NCBI RefSeq assembly: GCF_001017175.1
Contig: NZ_LCYG01000042.1
Location: 87,708 to 151,707 of the forward strand
Reading direction: 5' to 3'
Source: Microvirga vignae
GTDB lineage: Bacteria > Pseudomonadota > Alphaproteobacteria > Rhizobiales > Beijerinckiaceae
Length of the DNA: 64,000 bases
Shown in pieces: positions 19,164-31,337 of the stretch. The position numbers were made by a program, and so were the translations under genes. The notes under the pieces are model-generated. The model did no database searches. It was given only the letters and a program-made list of their open reading frames with translations, and was not told the origin of the DNA. Each line of letters opens with the position of its first letter. The stretch's first letter is position 1.

Positions 19164-22124
19164 TTACGCCGCGAAAGCCTCGTCGAGGAATGCCTGCAGC
19201 TGGGCGAGATGCTTGGACATCAGGCCGGTGGCGGTGGCGGCAGAGGCGGGTCGGCCCACGTAGCGCGGACGGTCCACCTTGGAGCCAGCGGTCTTGAGCA
19301 CCCATTCGAGATAGGGCTCGACGAAGGTCCAGGAGCCCATGTTCTTGGGCTCTTCCTGGCACCACACCACGTCGGCCTTCTTGAAGCGGGAGAGCTCCGC
19401 AGCCAGCGACTTCGCCGGGAACGGATAGAGCTGCTCGACGCGCAGCAGATAGACATCCTCGATGCCCCGCTTCTCGCGCTCTTCGAGCAGATCGTAATAG
19501 ACCTTGCCCGTGCAGACCACCACGCGCCGGATCTTGTCGTCCTTCACCAGCTTGATGCCGTCACGGCCGGTCTGCGCATCGTCCTGAAGGACGCGGTGGA
19601 AGTGCGTGCCTTCCGAGATCGCCGCCAGCGTCGAGGTGCAGCGCTTGTGACGCAGCAACGACTTCGGTGTCATCAGGATCAGCGGCTTGCGGAAGTCGCG
19701 CTTCAGCTGACGGCGCAGGATGTGGAAGTAGTTGGCTGGCGTCGAGCAGTAGCCCACCTGCATGTTGTCCTCGGCGCACATCTGCAGATAGCGCTCGAGA
19801 CGAGCGGAGGAGTGTTCGGGACCCTGGCCCTCATAGCCGTGCGGCAGAAGGCAGACGAGGCCCGACATGCGCAGCCACTTGCGTTCGCCCGACGAAACGA
19901 ACTGGTCGAACACAACTTGCGCACCGTTGGCGAAATCGCCGAACTGAGCTTCCCAAAGGGTCAGCGCATTGGGCTCGGAGAGGGTGTAGCCATACTCGAA
20001 GCCGAGCACCGCCTCTTCCGAGAGCATCGAATTGATGACCTCGTAACGGGCCTGATTCTCAGCGATGTGGTTGAGGTTCGTGTAACGCTCCTCGTTCTCC
20101 TGATCGGTGAGAACCGAGTGGCGCTGTGAGAAGGTGCCGCGCTCGCAATCCTGACCGGAGAGACGCACACGATGGCCTTCGAGCAGGAGCGAACCGAAGG
20201 CGAGTGCCTCGGCCATAGCCCAGTCGAGACCTTCGCCCGTTTCCATCATCTTCTTGCGGTTGTCGAGGAAGCGCTGGATCGTGCGGTGGACGTGGAAGCC
20301 CTCCGGAACCGAGGTCAGCGCATCACCGATGCGCTTGAGCGTCTCGACCGGCACACCCGTTTGGCCACGACGCGGATCGTCCTGATCCTCGCGCACGGCC
20401 TTCAGGCCCGACCAACGGCCATCGAGCCAGTCGGCCTTGTTGGGCTTGTAGTTGGCGGCGATGTCGAACTCGGCGTCGAGCTTGGAACGCCAGCTGTTCT
20501 TCATCTCCTCGAACTCGGCCTCGGTCACGACGCCCTCGGTCAGGAGCTTCTTGGAGTAGAGTTCAGTGATGGACGGATGTGACCGAATCTTCCGGTACAT
20601 CAGCGGCTGCGTGAACGACGGCTCATCGCCTTCGTTGTGACCGAAGCGGCGATAGCAGAACATGTCGATCACGACAGGCTTCTGGAAGCGCTGACGGTAC
20701 TCGGTGGCGACCTTCGCCGCGAACACCACGGCTTCGGGATCGTCGCCATTCACGTGGAAGATCGGAGCCTCGACCATCTTCGCCACGTCGGACGGATAGG
20801 GCGAGGAGCGCGAGAAGCGCGGATCGGTGGTGAAGCCGATCTGGTTGTTGATGATGAAGTGGATCGAACCGCCCGTGCGGTGACCGCGAAGACCCGAGAG
20901 GCCGAGGCACTCCGCCACCACGCCCTGGCCCGCGAAGGCCGCGTCACCATGGATGAGGAGCGGCATCACCGCAGTGCGGTTGTCTGCCGTGCAGCCGTGC
21001 TGGTCCTGCTTCGCGCGCACCTTGCCGAGCACCACGGGATCGACGATTTCGAGGTGGGAGGGGTTCGCGGTGAGCGAAAGGTGGACATTGTTGCCATCGA
21101 AGTTACGGTCGGAGGAAGCACCGAGGTGGTACTTCACGTCGCCGGAGCCTTCCACGTCGTCAGGAGCAAACGAGCCGCCCTTGAATTCGTGGAACAGCGC
21201 GCGGTGCGGCTTGCCCATCACCTGCGTCAGAACGTTGAGGCGGCCGCGGTGGGCCATGCCGAGCACGATCTCCTTGCAGCCCAAGTTTCCGCCGCGCTTG
21301 ATGATCTGCTCGAGGGCCGGAATCAGCGACTCACTACCATCAAGACCGAAGCGCTTCGTGCCGGTGTACTTGAGATCGAGGAACTTCTCGAAGCCTTCGG
21401 CCTCGACGAGCTTGTTGAGGATGGCGCGCTTGCCTTCCTTGGTGAAGGTGATCTCTTTATCGGGACCTTCGATTCGTTCCTGCAGCCATGCCTTCTCGAC
21501 AGGGTCGGAGATGTGCATGAACTCGACGCCGAGCGTCTGGCAATAGGTGCGCTCGAGGATCGCGACGATCTCGCGGATCGTGCCAAATTCGAGACCGAGC
21601 ACGTTGTCGAGGAAAATCTTGCGGTCCCAATCGGCTTCCGTGAAGCCGTAATGGGAGGGATGCAGTTCCTCATCGCTCGGGCGCGGATTAATGCCGAGCG
21701 GATCGAGCTTCGCATGAAGATGGCCACGCACACGATAGGCGCGGATCAGCATGATAGCGCGTACAGAATCGCGCGTTGCCTGCTGCACGTCAGCCTGGCT
21801 GATCTCGGCGCCCTTGTCTTTTGCCTTCGCCTTGATCTTGTCGCCGACGGCCTTCTCGACCTGGGCCCAGTTGCCGTCGAGCGCGGAAATCAGCTCGCCA
21901 TTGGCGTGGACCGGCCAGTTCGGCTTTTCCCAGGAGGGGCCCTTGGCCGCCTTCTCGACAGCCTGCTTGTCGTCCTTCAGCGCGCCGAAAAAGGCCTGCC
22001 ACTCGGCATCCACCGAGCTCGGATCCTTTTCGTAACGAGCGTGAAGCTCCTCGATATAGGAGGCGTTCGCCCCATAGAGGAAAGCGGTGTTCAGGAAGTT
22101 TTCGTTGGCGTCTTGGCGTGCCAT
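19164..22124 (-). CDS. sucA: 2-oxoglutarate dehydrogenase E1 component
   Basis: 986 residues, usual length. The N-terminal E2-binding segment (NTAFLYGANASYIEELH) is followed by the thiamine-diphosphate domain (VLGMAHRGRLNVL near residue 285, GDAAFAGQGVVAE near 400 with the metal site), and the transketolase-like pyrimidine-binding and C-terminal domains (FEYGYTLSEPNALTLWEAQFG without its last residue, LPHGYEGQGPEHSSAR). It decarboxylates 2-oxoglutarate and passes the succinyl group to SucB lipoamide. It follows sucD with a 58-bp gap and precedes sucB, in a TCA-cycle operon on the minus strand. Confidence 0.98.
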   Translation of the reverse strand: MARQDANENFLNTAFLYGANASYIEELHARYEKDPSSVDAEWQAFFGALKDDKQAVEKAAKGPSWEKPNWPVHANGELISALDGNWAQVEKAVGDKIKAKAKDKGAEISQADVQQATRDSVRAIMLIRAYRVRGHLHAKLDPLGINPRPSDEELHPSHYGFTEADWDRKIFLDNVLGLEFGTIREIVAILERTYCQTLGVEFMHISDPVEKAWLQERIEGPDKEITFTKEGKRAILNKLVEAEGFEKFLDLKYTGTKRFGLDGSESLIPALEQIIKRGGNLGCKEIVLGMAHRGRLNVLTQVMGKPHRALFHEFKGGSFAPDDVEGSGDVKYHLGASSDRNFDGNNVHLSLTANPSHLEIVDPVVLGKVRAKQDQHGCTADNRTAVMPLLIHGDAAFAGQGVVAECLGLSGLRGHRTGGSIHFIINNQIGFTTDPRFSRSSPYPSDVAKMVEAPIFHVNGDDPEAVVFAAKVATEYRQRFQKPVVIDMFCYRRFGHNEGDEPSFTQPLMYRKIRSHPSITELYSKKLLTEGVVTEAEFEEMKNSWRSKLDAEFDIAANYKPNKADWLDGRWSGLKAVREDQDDPRRGQTGVPVETLKRIGDALTSVPEGFHVHRTIQRFLDNRKKMMETGEGLDWAMAEALAFGSLLLEGHRVRLSGQDCERGTFSQRHSVLTDQENEERYTNLNHIAENQARYEVINSMLSEEAVLGFEYGYTLSEPNALTLWEAQFGDFANGAQVVFDQFVSSGERKWLRMSGLVCLLPHGYEGQGPEHSSARLERYLQMCAEDNMQVGYCSTPANYFHILRRQLKRDFRKPLILMTPKSLLRHKRCTSTLAAISEGTHFHRVLQDDAQTGRDGIKLVKDDKIRRVVVCTGKVYYDLLEEREKRGIEDVYLLRVEQLYPFPAKSLAAELSRFKKADVVWCQEEPKNMGSWTFVEPYLEWVLKTAGSKVDRPRYVGRPASAATATGLMSKHLAQLQAFLDEAFAA

Positions 22125-22182
22125 GGCAATCTACAATCCAAAAGGTGATTGACCGCCCCGATGCCGAGGCGGCCCTTTTTCG

Positions 22183-23070
22183 TTATTGACCCTTGAGAAC
22201 CTCGACCAGGGTCTTGCCCAGTCGTGCCGGGGACGGGGACACGCGGATGCCCGCGGCCTCCATGGCGGCGATCTTGTCTTCCGCGCCGCCCTTGCCGCCG
22301 GAGATGATCGCACCAGCGTGGCCCATGCGGCGTCCGGGAGGAGCCGTGCGGCCAGCGATGAAGCCGACCATCGGCTTCTTGCGGCCCTTCTTGGCCTCGC
22401 GGGCGATGAACTCGGCAGCCTCTTCCTCGGCCGAGCCGCCGATCTCGCCGATCATGATGATCGACTCGGTCTTCGGGTCAGAGAGGAGCATGTCGAGCAT
22501 GTCGATGAACTCGGTGCCCTTCACCGGGTCGCCGCCGATGCCGACAGCGGTGGTCTGGCCCAGGCCTTCGTTCGTGGTCTGGAACACGGCTTCGTAGGTG
22601 AGCGTGCCGGAGCGCGACACGATGCCGACCGAGCCTGGACGGAAGATGTTGGCCGGCATGATGCCGATCTTCGATTCACCCGCCGTCACGATGCCGGGGC
22701 AGTTCGGGCCGATGAGGCGCGACGTGGAGCCCGACAGGGCGCGCTTCACGCGCACCATGTCCTGCACCGGGATGCCTTCCGTGATGCAGACGATGAGCGG
22801 GATCTCGGCCTGGATCGCCTCGCAGATGGCGTCGGCAGCACCCGGCGGCGGAACGTAGACAACCGAAGCATCGGCGCCGGTCTTCTCGCGTGCTTCCATG
22901 ACCGTGTCGAAAACGGGCAGGCCGAGATGCGTGGAGCCACCCTTACCGGGCGAGGTCCCGCCGACCATCTTGGTGCCGTAGGCGATGGCCTGCTCGGAGT
23001 GGAAGGTCCCGTTCTTGCCGGTGAAGCCCTGGCAGATGACCTTGGTGTTCTTGTCAATCAGGATGGACAT
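22183..23070 (-). CDS. sucD: succinyl-CoA synthetase, alpha subunit
   Basis: 295 residues. The CoA-binding Rossmann domain starts with the segment [20 protein letters not shown]; the phosphohistidine loop is in [17 protein letters not shown], where His (about residue 250) accepts phosphate. It makes succinate and ATP or GTP from succinyl-CoA with SucC, 12 bp upstream. The hairpin in the gap to sucA has its T-run on the opposite strand, so it should not terminate this operon. Confidence 0.98.
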   Translation of the reverse strand: MSILIDKNTKVICQGFTGKNGTFHSEQAIAYGTKMVGGTSPGKGGSTHLGLPVFDTVMEAREKTGADASVVYVPPPGAADAICEAIQAEIPLIVCITEGIPVQDMVRVKRALSGSTSRLIGPNCPGIVTAGESKIGIMPANIFRPGSVGIVSRSGTLTYEAVFQTTNEGLGQTTAVGIGGDPVKGTEFIDMLDMLLSDPKTESIIMIGEIGGSAEEEAAEFIAREAKKGRKKPMVGFIAGRTAPPGRRMGHAGAIISGGKGGAEDKIAAMEAAGIRVSPSPARLGKTLVEVLKGQ

Positions 23071-23082
23071 CAGCTCGAAACC

Positions 23083-24282
<1,200 letters not shown>

Positions 24283-24295
24283 GTGTTTTCCTCTC

Positions 24296-24383
24296 CGTCA
24301 TGCCCGGGATCGACCTAGGCATCCATGCCTTGGCGGCGTGGCGGTTAAAGACGTGGATGGCCGGCACAAGGCCGGCCATGACG
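24296..24383. repeat. type A palindromic repeat, intact copy
   Basis: CGTCATGCCCGGGATCGACC ... CATCCATGCCTTGGCGG, a 17-bp joint, then AAGACGTGGATGG with the hairpin ATGGCCGG-CACAAGG-CCGGCCAT. Left and right halves match the two separated halves at 5146-5187 and 5357-5395. It lies between mdh and sucC, inside a probable transcript, where the hairpin may stop 3' exonucleases. Confidence 0.8.
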
Positions 24384-24391
24384 TGCAGTGT

Positions 24392-25387
<996 letters not shown>

Positions 25388-25554
25388 TTATAAGAGGTGG
25401 CGCTGTTTGACTCAGAAATGGGCCTGCTTCAAGCCAGCAAAAGGTTAACCAGCAAGGCTTCGAAGCCCTTTGGGATTAGCCGGCAGCTTGACCGTTTCAG
25501 AATAGCTCTGCTTTTTCAGGAGTTTAGATCCGTGTTCTTGCGGCAAATTTTCCT

Positions 25555-25578
25555 GTTACATTTTTATAGAAATGTAAC
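25555..25578. promoter_or_regulatory. 24-bp perfect palindrome between tetR-like gene and mdh
   Basis: GTTACATTT-TTATAG-AAATGTAAC: nine perfectly paired bases each side. It lies 200 bp upstream of the mdh start and just after the stop of the TetR-family gene. It is A/T-rich with no T-run after it, so an operator is more likely than a terminator. Which protein binds is unknown; the adjacent TetR-type repressor is one candidate. Confidence 0.45.
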
Positions 25579-25583
25579 TTAGC

Positions 25584-26216
25584 CTAGACGGAGCCGATTT
25601 CGAGGGACCTGAGGATAACCCGGATCATGGCCGCCAAGCGCTGATCCAGGATGTCCTGGGGCACCTCCGCATCGAGCCTTACCGTCAAAGGATTGATAAA
25701 GCGATAAACTGCATCGCTGATGAAGGCGAGCGCCCTCTCCCGGTCCCGAGGGTCGAACTTGCCCGTGACGATGCCTTCGTCCAGCACCCGTTCGATCAGC
25801 ACTCTCATCCGGGACCGGTGCTTCCGAACGAGCGCCCGCGAGGTCTCGGTTGCAGAGCAGTAGACGTCGAAAAGGTGCCGGTCCTCCTTCAAGAGTTCTC
25901 GGTGGGTACGTGCCCAGGCCTGGATCAGGCGCTCCAGCTTGTCGTCGGCGGGGTCTGGAGAATCCGCGATTTCTGCGATGGTCGCCTCGAGCCGCCGAAG
26001 CCACTGGCCCGCCACAGCATCGATGAGCGCGGCCTTGGAGGCAAAATAGCGGTACACATTCGCATGGGTCATGCCGGCGGCATCGGCGATGCTCACCACC
26101 GTCACATGCCTGGGCCCGAAGCGCTTGAGCTGGTCGGCAGCAATGGCAAGCAGGCGGCTGTCGGCCGGTGCATCGACCTCCCCGATCCGCTGGATGCCGC
26201 CGCGGGGCCTTCTCAT
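25584..26216 (-). CDS. TetR-family transcriptional regulator
   Basis: 210 residues. The N-terminal helix-turn-helix lies at about residues 25-65 (FGPRHVTVVSIADAAGMTHA then NVYRYFASKAALIDAV), the classic TetR pattern. The C-terminal ligand domain is helical and variable. Its ATG overlaps the zapE stop codon as ATGA, so the two are translationally coupled, and mdh follows on the same strand. The ligand and targets are unknown. A perfect palindrome lies 5 bp after its stop codon and upstream of mdh. Confidence 0.9.
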   Translation of the reverse strand: MRRPRGGIQRIGEVDAPADSRLLAIAADQLKRFGPRHVTVVSIADAAGMTHANVYRYFASKAALIDAVAGQWLRRLEATIAEIADSPDPADDKLERLIQAWARTHRELLKEDRHLFDVYCSATETSRALVRKHRSRMRVLIERVLDEGIVTGKFDPRDRERALAFISDAVYRFINPLTVRLDAEVPQDILDQRLAAMIRVILRSLEIGSV

Positions 26217-27394
26217 GTCTCGACCAGCCCTTCAGAGCTGCCGGATTCCTCGCGTCCATGGGGCAGGGAGAGATACTCCTCCGAGCGCATCTCGATGAGA
26301 CGTGAGACCGTGCGGTCGAACTCGAAGGCCTCGCGCCCGCTATCGGCGTGATAGAGGTCCGGCGCCTCGGCTTCGGCGGAGGCGAGCAGCTTCACTTTGG
26401 CATCGTAGAGCGCATCGACCAACATGATGAAGCGCTTCGCCTCGTTGCGGCGCTCGAAGGTCATCTTCGGAATGTTTTCGAGAATGACGGTCTCGAACTC
26501 ATCGGCGATGGCGAGGTAATCGGCAGCTCCGAGGGGCTTCGAGCAGAGGTCCTCGAAGGAGAAACGTGCCACGCTGGAGGCTGCCTGCGGCACCTCGACC
26601 GGATGACCCTTCACGGTCAGCGCCATCGGTTTGCCATGCTCATGACCGGTCAGGCTCTTGAAGGCCCGCGTGAGCGCCACATGAGAGCTCTCATCGGCGG
26701 GCGTGTAGAAGACGGGGCTTCCCGCCAGCTTTTCGAGACGAAAATCCGTGCGGGATTCGAGCTTCACGACGTTCATCCGCTCCTGCAGCAGAGCGATGAA
26801 GGGCAGGAAGAGCGCGCGGTTGAGGCCGCCTTCGTAAAGATGCTGCGGCTCCACGTTGGAGGTGGCGATCACCACGACCCCATGCGCGAAGAGCGCCGTG
26901 AACAGGCGGCCCAAAATCATCGCGTCCGCGATATCGGTGACCGTGAATTCATCGAAGCACAGCACCCAGGCTTCCTGCGCCAGGGCTTCGGCCACCGGCG
27001 CAATGGGATCGTCGCCTGTCACCGCGCCGGTCTTCAGCTTCTGCCGGAATTCGTGGATGCGCTCATGCACATCCGCCATGAAGGCATGGAAATGGACCCG
27101 GCGCTTGCGTCTGACCGGCAGCGCCTCGAAGAACAGGTCCATGAGCATGGTCTTGCCGCGCCCCACCGAGCCCCAGACATAGAGCCCTTTCGGCGGCGCG
27201 GGATTCTTCTTGCTGAACAGCCAACCGAGCGCACTGGGCTTGCGCGCCAAGCGATAGTTGCCGAGGTTTTCTGCAAGCGCTTCGAGCTGACGGAGCAGCT
27301 TCACCTGCGCGGGATCGCGCTCGATCACGCCTGAGGACACAAGCGCATCGTAGCGGGCGGTGATGGATTGTGGAGAGTGGAAGGTATTGGTCAC
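26213..27394 (-). CDS. zapE: cell division protein ZapE / AFG1-like ATPase
   Basis: 393 residues. The AAA-type P-loop is GSVGRGKTMLMDLFFEA (about residue 75), Walker B is CFDEFTVTDIADAMILGRLF, and VVIATSNVEP is a sensor motif, as in the AFG1/ZapE family. In E. coli ZapE acts on the division ring under stress, and the mitochondrial relative helps membrane protein quality control. The location next to mdh and sdh is conserved in many alphaproteobacteria. It is coupled to the downstream TetR gene. Confidence 0.95.
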   Translation of the reverse strand: MTNTFHSPQSITARYDALVSSGVIERDPAQVKLLRQLEALAENLGNYRLARKPSALGWLFSKKNPAPPKGLYVWGSVGRGKTMLMDLFFEALPVRRKRRVHFHAFMADVHERIHEFRQKLKTGAVTGDDPIAPVAEALAQEAWVLCFDEFTVTDIADAMILGRLFTALFAHGVVVIATSNVEPQHLYEGGLNRALFLPFIALLQERMNVVKLESRTDFRLEKLAGSPVFYTPADESSHVALTRAFKSLTGHEHGKPMALTVKGHPVEVPQAASSVARFSFEDLCSKPLGAADYLAIADEFETVILENIPKMTFERRNEAKRFIMLVDALYDAKVKLLASAEAEAPDLYHADSGREAFEFDRTVSRLIEMRSEEYLSLPHGREESGSSEGLVET

Positions 27395-27452
27395 GGATCA
27401 ACCGATACCGTTCCACCTGACCAAGAGCAATGCGCTTGTAGGTGTCCGACGC

Positions 27453-28034
27453 TCAGCGCGACAGCGACAGCGGAGCGCCGGACTTGGCGATCACGCCGGA
27501 GAGCGCTGAAGGTGAGCCGCGCAGACGCGCCGCCACCGAGCCGCCGGTCTGGTAGAGATAAACCTCGCCGTCGCGGTAATCCCAGGCATTCACCTTCGAC
27601 AGATCCTGGTTGGAGCAGCCCGAGGCCGAGGCGCGGTAGAGATCGAGTGCGGGCGAGCTCGACAGCTGGATGCGGCAGGACGAGCCTGCGGCATTCCGGA
27701 CCGTCCAGTTGCCGACCATGGCGGTGCGGCTTGCCGGAGCCGCGGGAGCGGGCGCCGGAGCCGGAGGCAGAGTTGCAACGTCCGTTCCGCCTGCGGGAGG
27801 CGTCAGGCCGGGAGCAAGGGGAGCGGTCGACCCGGCGATCGGCGGCAGGGCCTGGCCTTCGATGGGAGCCAGCGGCGCCGATTCGACCGGTCCGGACGGC
27901 ACCGCCTCGATAGGCGCAGGAGCGGGAGCCGCGGCGCTGCGCACCGGGGATCCGCCCAGTCGCGTGGAGGAGCATGCGCTGAGCGCCAGAGCGGCGCACA
28001 GGGTGGCAGTCAGAGCATAAGCACGTCGTTTCAT
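27453..28034 (-). CDS. omp19: Omp19-like lipoprotein with protease-inhibitor (Inh) domain
   Basis: 193 residues from the ATG at 28034; an ATG nine bases upstream is also possible. The signal peptide (KRRAYALTATLCAALALSAC, residues 2-21) ends in a lipobox LSAC, with lipidation at Cys21. A long Ala/Pro-rich linker (about 30-105) precedes a C-terminal AprI/Inh beta-barrel domain with WTVRNAAGSSCRIQLS and the ASGCSNQDLSKVNAWD segment, which keeps the two cysteines of the family. Brucella Omp19 is an outer-membrane lipoprotein that inhibits proteases. It is likely monocistronic. Confidence 0.88.
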   Translation of the reverse strand: MKRRAYALTATLCAALALSACSSTRLGGSPVRSAAAPAPAPIEAVPSGPVESAPLAPIEGQALPPIAGSTAPLAPGLTPPAGGTDVATLPPAPAPAPAAPASRTAMVGNWTVRNAAGSSCRIQLSSSPALDLYRASASGCSNQDLSKVNAWDYRDGEVYLYQTGGSVAARLRGSPSALSGVIAKSGAPLSLSR

Positions 28035-28196
28035 GTCGATCATTGCAGCAGGTTGCTTTTGTCTTTCCAGGAAGGTCGTCGCGGCTACCGTGAAATGGCA
28101 GAGATCGGGAACGAGTCAAGCCGAGGCGGTCGCGCAAGCAATCATCCCGGAAGTCAGCGGCGCCGAGCACCCCAAATAGGCAGGACAAGCAGGCAT

Positions 28197-28236
28197 GAAA
28201 AACTCCGGGAGTGAGCCAGAAGGTCACGCCCGGAGT
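28197..28236 (-). terminator. rho-independent terminator of sdhCDAB
   Basis: On the minus strand ACTCCGGGC-GTGA pairs with TCACT-CCCGGAGT and is followed by TTTTC. The stem (8 bp plus 4 bp with a bulge) lies 42 nt past the sdhB stop. Confidence 0.8.
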
Positions 28237-28278
28237 GTTACACCAAAGCACCAGCGTTGCGCTAGGCTTTTAGTCCGG

Positions 28279-29061
28279 TCAGACGGCGCGAGCCACCATC
28301 ATCTTCTTTACCTCGGCAATGGCCTTTGCCGGGTTCAGGCCCTTGGGGCAGGTGTTGGCGCAGTTCATGATCGTGTGGCAGCGATAGAGCCGGAACGGAT
28401 CGTGCAGGTTGTCCAGACGCTCGCCGGTGGCCTCGTCGCGGGAATCGATGAGCCAGCGATAGGCCTGGAGCAGAGCCGCCGGACCCAGGAAGCGGTCGCC
28501 GTTCCACCAGTAGCTCGGGCAGGAGGTGGTGCAGCAGGCGCAGAGAATGCACTCGTAGAGTCCGTCGAGCTTGGAGCGCTCTTCGGGAGTCTGACGCCAC
28601 TCGGTCTCGGGCTCCGCCGTCTCTGTCTGCAGCCAGGGCTGGATGGAGGCGTGCTGGGCGAAGAAGCTCGTGAGATCCGGCACCAGATCCTTCAGCACCG
28701 GCATGTGCGGCAGCGGATAGATCTTGATCGAATCCGATCCGCAATCGTCGATGCCGAGCGTGCAGGCCAGCGTATTGCCGCCCATGATGTTCATAGCGCA
28801 GGAACCGCAGATGCCTTCGCGGCAGGAGCGGCGGAAGGTCAGCGTCGAGTCGACATTGTTCTTGATCCAGAGCAGCGCGTCGAGAACCATCGGGCCGCAA
28901 TCGTCGCGGTCGATGTAGTAGGTGTCGATGCGCGGGTTGGCGCCGTCATCCGGGTTCCAGCGGTAGATGCGGAATTCCTGGACGTTGGAAGCCCCGGCCG
29001 GCTTCGGCCAGGTCTTGCCTTCGGTGTACTTGGAGTTCTTGGGAAGAGTGAACTGAGCCAT
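28279..29061 (-). CDS. sdhB: succinate dehydrogenase iron-sulfur subunit
   Basis: 260 residues. Cysteines for the 2Fe-2S centre are in [21 protein letters not shown], split here as CREGICGSC and the later Cys; the 4Fe-4S and 3Fe-4S centres are in [16 protein letters not shown] and [17 protein letters not shown]. It passes electrons from SdhA to ubiquinone at the membrane. It is last in sdhCDAB, 15 bp after sdhA, and is followed by a terminator. Confidence 0.98.
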   Translation of the reverse strand: MAQFTLPKNSKYTEGKTWPKPAGASNVQEFRIYRWNPDDGANPRIDTYYIDRDDCGPMVLDALLWIKNNVDSTLTFRRSCREGICGSCAMNIMGGNTLACTLGIDDCGSDSIKIYPLPHMPVLKDLVPDLTSFFAQHASIQPWLQTETAEPETEWRQTPEERSKLDGLYECILCACCTTSCPSYWWNGDRFLGPAALLQAYRWLIDSRDEATGERLDNLHDPFRLYRCHTIMNCANTCPKGLNPAKAIAEVKKMMVARAV

Positions 29062-29076
29062 TGTTTTTCGTCTTCC

Positions 29077-30897
29077 TTAGTACACGCGGGCCTTCGGCTC
29101 GATGTACTGGATGTCATTCGACATGGTGTAGGTGTGCACCGGACGGTAATCGAGGATCACCCTGTGGGTGTTGTCATCGAGCCATGCCAAGGTGTGCTTC
29201 ATCCAGTTCTTGTCGTCACGCTCGGAGAAGTCCTCGCGGGCGTGAGCGCCACGGGATTCCTGGCGGTTGAGTGCGCCTTCCATGGTGACGACCGCCTGAC
29301 CGATGAGGTTGTCGAACTCAAGCGTCTCGAGAAGGTCGGTGTTCCAGATGAGCGAGCGATCCGTGACCTTGATGTCGGATGCGGCGCTCCACACGTCGTG
29401 GATGAGCTTCTTTCCTTCTTCCAGAACCTCGCCGGTGCGGAACACCGCGCAGTTGTTCTGCATGGTCTTCTGCATCTGGAGGCGCAGTTCCGCGGTCGGG
29501 GTCGAGCCGTTGGCATAGCGGAACTTGTCGAGGCGCGAGAGCGCAAGCTCGTCTGCGTTCTTCGGCAGATCCGCATGACGGGCATTCGGCTCCAGGATCT
29601 CGGCGCAGCGCAGGCCGGCCGCGCGGCCGAACACCACGAGGTCGATGAGCGAGTTCGAGCCGAGGCGGTTCGCGCCGTGCACGGACACGCAGGCCGCTTC
29701 GCCGAGCGCCATGAGGCCCGGCACCACCGTATCCGGGTTGCCGTTCTTCAGGGTGAGCACTTCGCCGTGATAGTTCGTCGGGATGCCGCCCATGTTGTAG
29801 TGCACGGTCGGCAGAACCGGGATCGGCTCCTTCGTCACGTCGACGCCCGCGAAGATCTTCGCGCTTTCCGAGATGCCGGGCAGGCGCTCGTGCAGGATCT
29901 TTGGGTCGAGGTGATCGAGGTGGAGATAGATGTGGTCCTTGTTCTTGCCCACGCCGCGGCCTGCGCGGATTTCCATGGTCATCGAGCGGGAGACCACGTC
30001 GCGGGACGCAAGGTCCTTGGCCGAGGGCGCGTAGCGCTCCATGAAGCGCTCGCCTTCCGAGTTCGTGAGGTAACCGCCCTCGCCGCGCGCACCCTCGGTG
30101 ATGAGGCAGCCCGCGCCGTAGATGCCGGTCGGGTGGAACTGCACGAACTCCATATCCTGCAGCGGCAGGCCCGCGCGCAGCACCATGGCGTTGCCGTCGC
30201 CGGTGCAGGTGTGAGCGGATGTAGCCGAGAAATACGCGCGTCCGTAGCCGCCCGTGGCGAGGATCGTCATGTGGGCGCGGAAGCGGTGGATCTCGCCGGT
30301 CGCCTGATTGAGCGCGACCACGCCGATGCAGCGGCCTTCCGAATCCATCATCAGGTCGAGCGCGAAATACTCGATGAAGAAGTTCGTCTGGTTCCTCACC
30401 GCCTGGCCGTAGAGCGTGTGCAGGATCGCGTGGCCCGTGCGGTCGGCGGCGGCGCAGGTGCGCTGCGCGATGCCCTTGCCGTATTCGGTGGTCATGCCAC
30501 CGAAGGGACGCTGATAGATCTTGCCTTCCGCCGTGCGGGAGAAGGGAACGCCCCAGTGCTCCAGCTCATAGACGGCAGCCGGTGCGTTGCGGACGAGGTA
30601 CTCGATGGCGTCCTGGTCGCCGAGCCAGTCCGAACCCTTCACGGTGTCGTACATGTGCCAGCGCCAATCGTCCGGACCCATGTTGCCCAGCGAGGCGGAG
30701 ATACCGCCCTGCGCTGCAACCGTATGCGAGCGGGTGGGGAACACCTTTGTGATGCAGGCGGTCCGCAGTCCTGCCTGCGAGCAGCCGACGGTGGCGCGAA
30801 GACCCGCACCGCCCGCGCCTACGACCACCACGTCGAAGGTATGGTCGACGATATTATAGGCCTTGTTGATGGCCGGGCCGTTCGTTGCTTGAGCCAT
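29077..30897 (-). CDS. sdhA: succinate dehydrogenase flavoprotein subunit
   Basis: 606 residues from the ATG at 30897 ([15 protein letters not shown]), with AAGGAA 8-13 bases upstream; the frame is open further up without a sensible start. The FAD dinucleotide fold is [16 protein letters not shown], the covalent FAD His is in [15 protein letters not shown], and the active-site Arg/His regions [21 protein letters not shown] (read with its neighbours) are complete. It oxidises succinate to fumarate. It is 11 bp after sdhD. Confidence 0.98.
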   Translation of the reverse strand: MAQATNGPAINKAYNIVDHTFDVVVVGAGGAGLRATVGCSQAGLRTACITKVFPTRSHTVAAQGGISASLGNMGPDDWRWHMYDTVKGSDWLGDQDAIEYLVRNAPAAVYELEHWGVPFSRTAEGKIYQRPFGGMTTEYGKGIAQRTCAAADRTGHAILHTLYGQAVRNQTNFFIEYFALDLMMDSEGRCIGVVALNQATGEIHRFRAHMTILATGGYGRAYFSATSAHTCTGDGNAMVLRAGLPLQDMEFVQFHPTGIYGAGCLITEGARGEGGYLTNSEGERFMERYAPSAKDLASRDVVSRSMTMEIRAGRGVGKNKDHIYLHLDHLDPKILHERLPGISESAKIFAGVDVTKEPIPVLPTVHYNMGGIPTNYHGEVLTLKNGNPDTVVPGLMALGEAACVSVHGANRLGSNSLIDLVVFGRAAGLRCAEILEPNARHADLPKNADELALSRLDKFRYANGSTPTAELRLQMQKTMQNNCAVFRTGEVLEEGKKLIHDVWSAASDIKVTDRSLIWNTDLLETLEFDNLIGQAVVTMEGALNRQESRGAHAREDFSERDDKNWMKHTLAWLDDNTHRVILDYRPVHTYTMSNDIQYIEPKARVY

Positions 30898-30908
30898 GAG
30901 AGAATTCC

Positions 30909-31325
30909 TTAAACCAGGATGCGGCCGAGGCTGACCTTGAGGATGGCGTAGAGGCACGCCACACCGATGATCACGGCATAGAAGTTGTTCACGATGAGGG
31001 CGACGATCTTGTAGCCTTTATCGTGCACGTAATCCTCGATGATGATCTGCATGCCGAGGCGCATGTGATTGGTCACCGAGATCACGGCGAGGATGAGAAT
31101 GATCGCTATCAGCGGATGCGAGATGATCGCAATCGCCTGCTCATAGGAGGAACCGGCGAGCGCGGCGACGATGATCACGAAGGAAATGATGAGCGGGATG
31201 TTCGACACCGCCGTGACGCGGTGGATCCACCAATGCTCGACGCCGTGCCCGGCAGCGCCGAGACCCTTCACGCGGGCAAGCGGGGTGCGCATGGAAACGC
31301 GGGTGTCAGCCCTGTTGTCGGCCAT
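30909..31325 (-). CDS. sdhD: succinate dehydrogenase membrane anchor subunit D
   Basis: 138 residues, three predicted membrane helices (about 40-58, 66-90, 108-132). [18 protein letters not shown] near residue 30 and [17 protein letters not shown], with the haem-ligand region His, match the SdhD family. With SdhC it forms the quinone- and haem-binding anchor. It starts 12 bp after the sdhC stop. Confidence 0.95.
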   Translation of the reverse strand: MADNRADTRVSMRTPLARVKGLGAAGHGVEHWWIHRVTAVSNIPLIISFVIIVAALAGSSYEQAIAIISHPLIAIILILAVISVTNHMRLGMQIIIEDYVHDKGYKIVALIVNNFYAVIIGVACLYAILKVSLGRILV

Positions 31326-31337
31326 GGGTCCGTCTCC

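Noticed and set aside
22151..22180. GACCGCC...GGCGG hairpin followed by TTTTT between sucD and sucA
   Set aside because: The T-run is on the plus strand, where there is no gene ending; it should not terminate the minus-strand suc operon.
28195..30912. 905-codon plus-strand frame opposite sdhB and sdhA
   Set aside because: Antisense shadow of two intact genes; His/Arg/Val-rich peptide with no domain.
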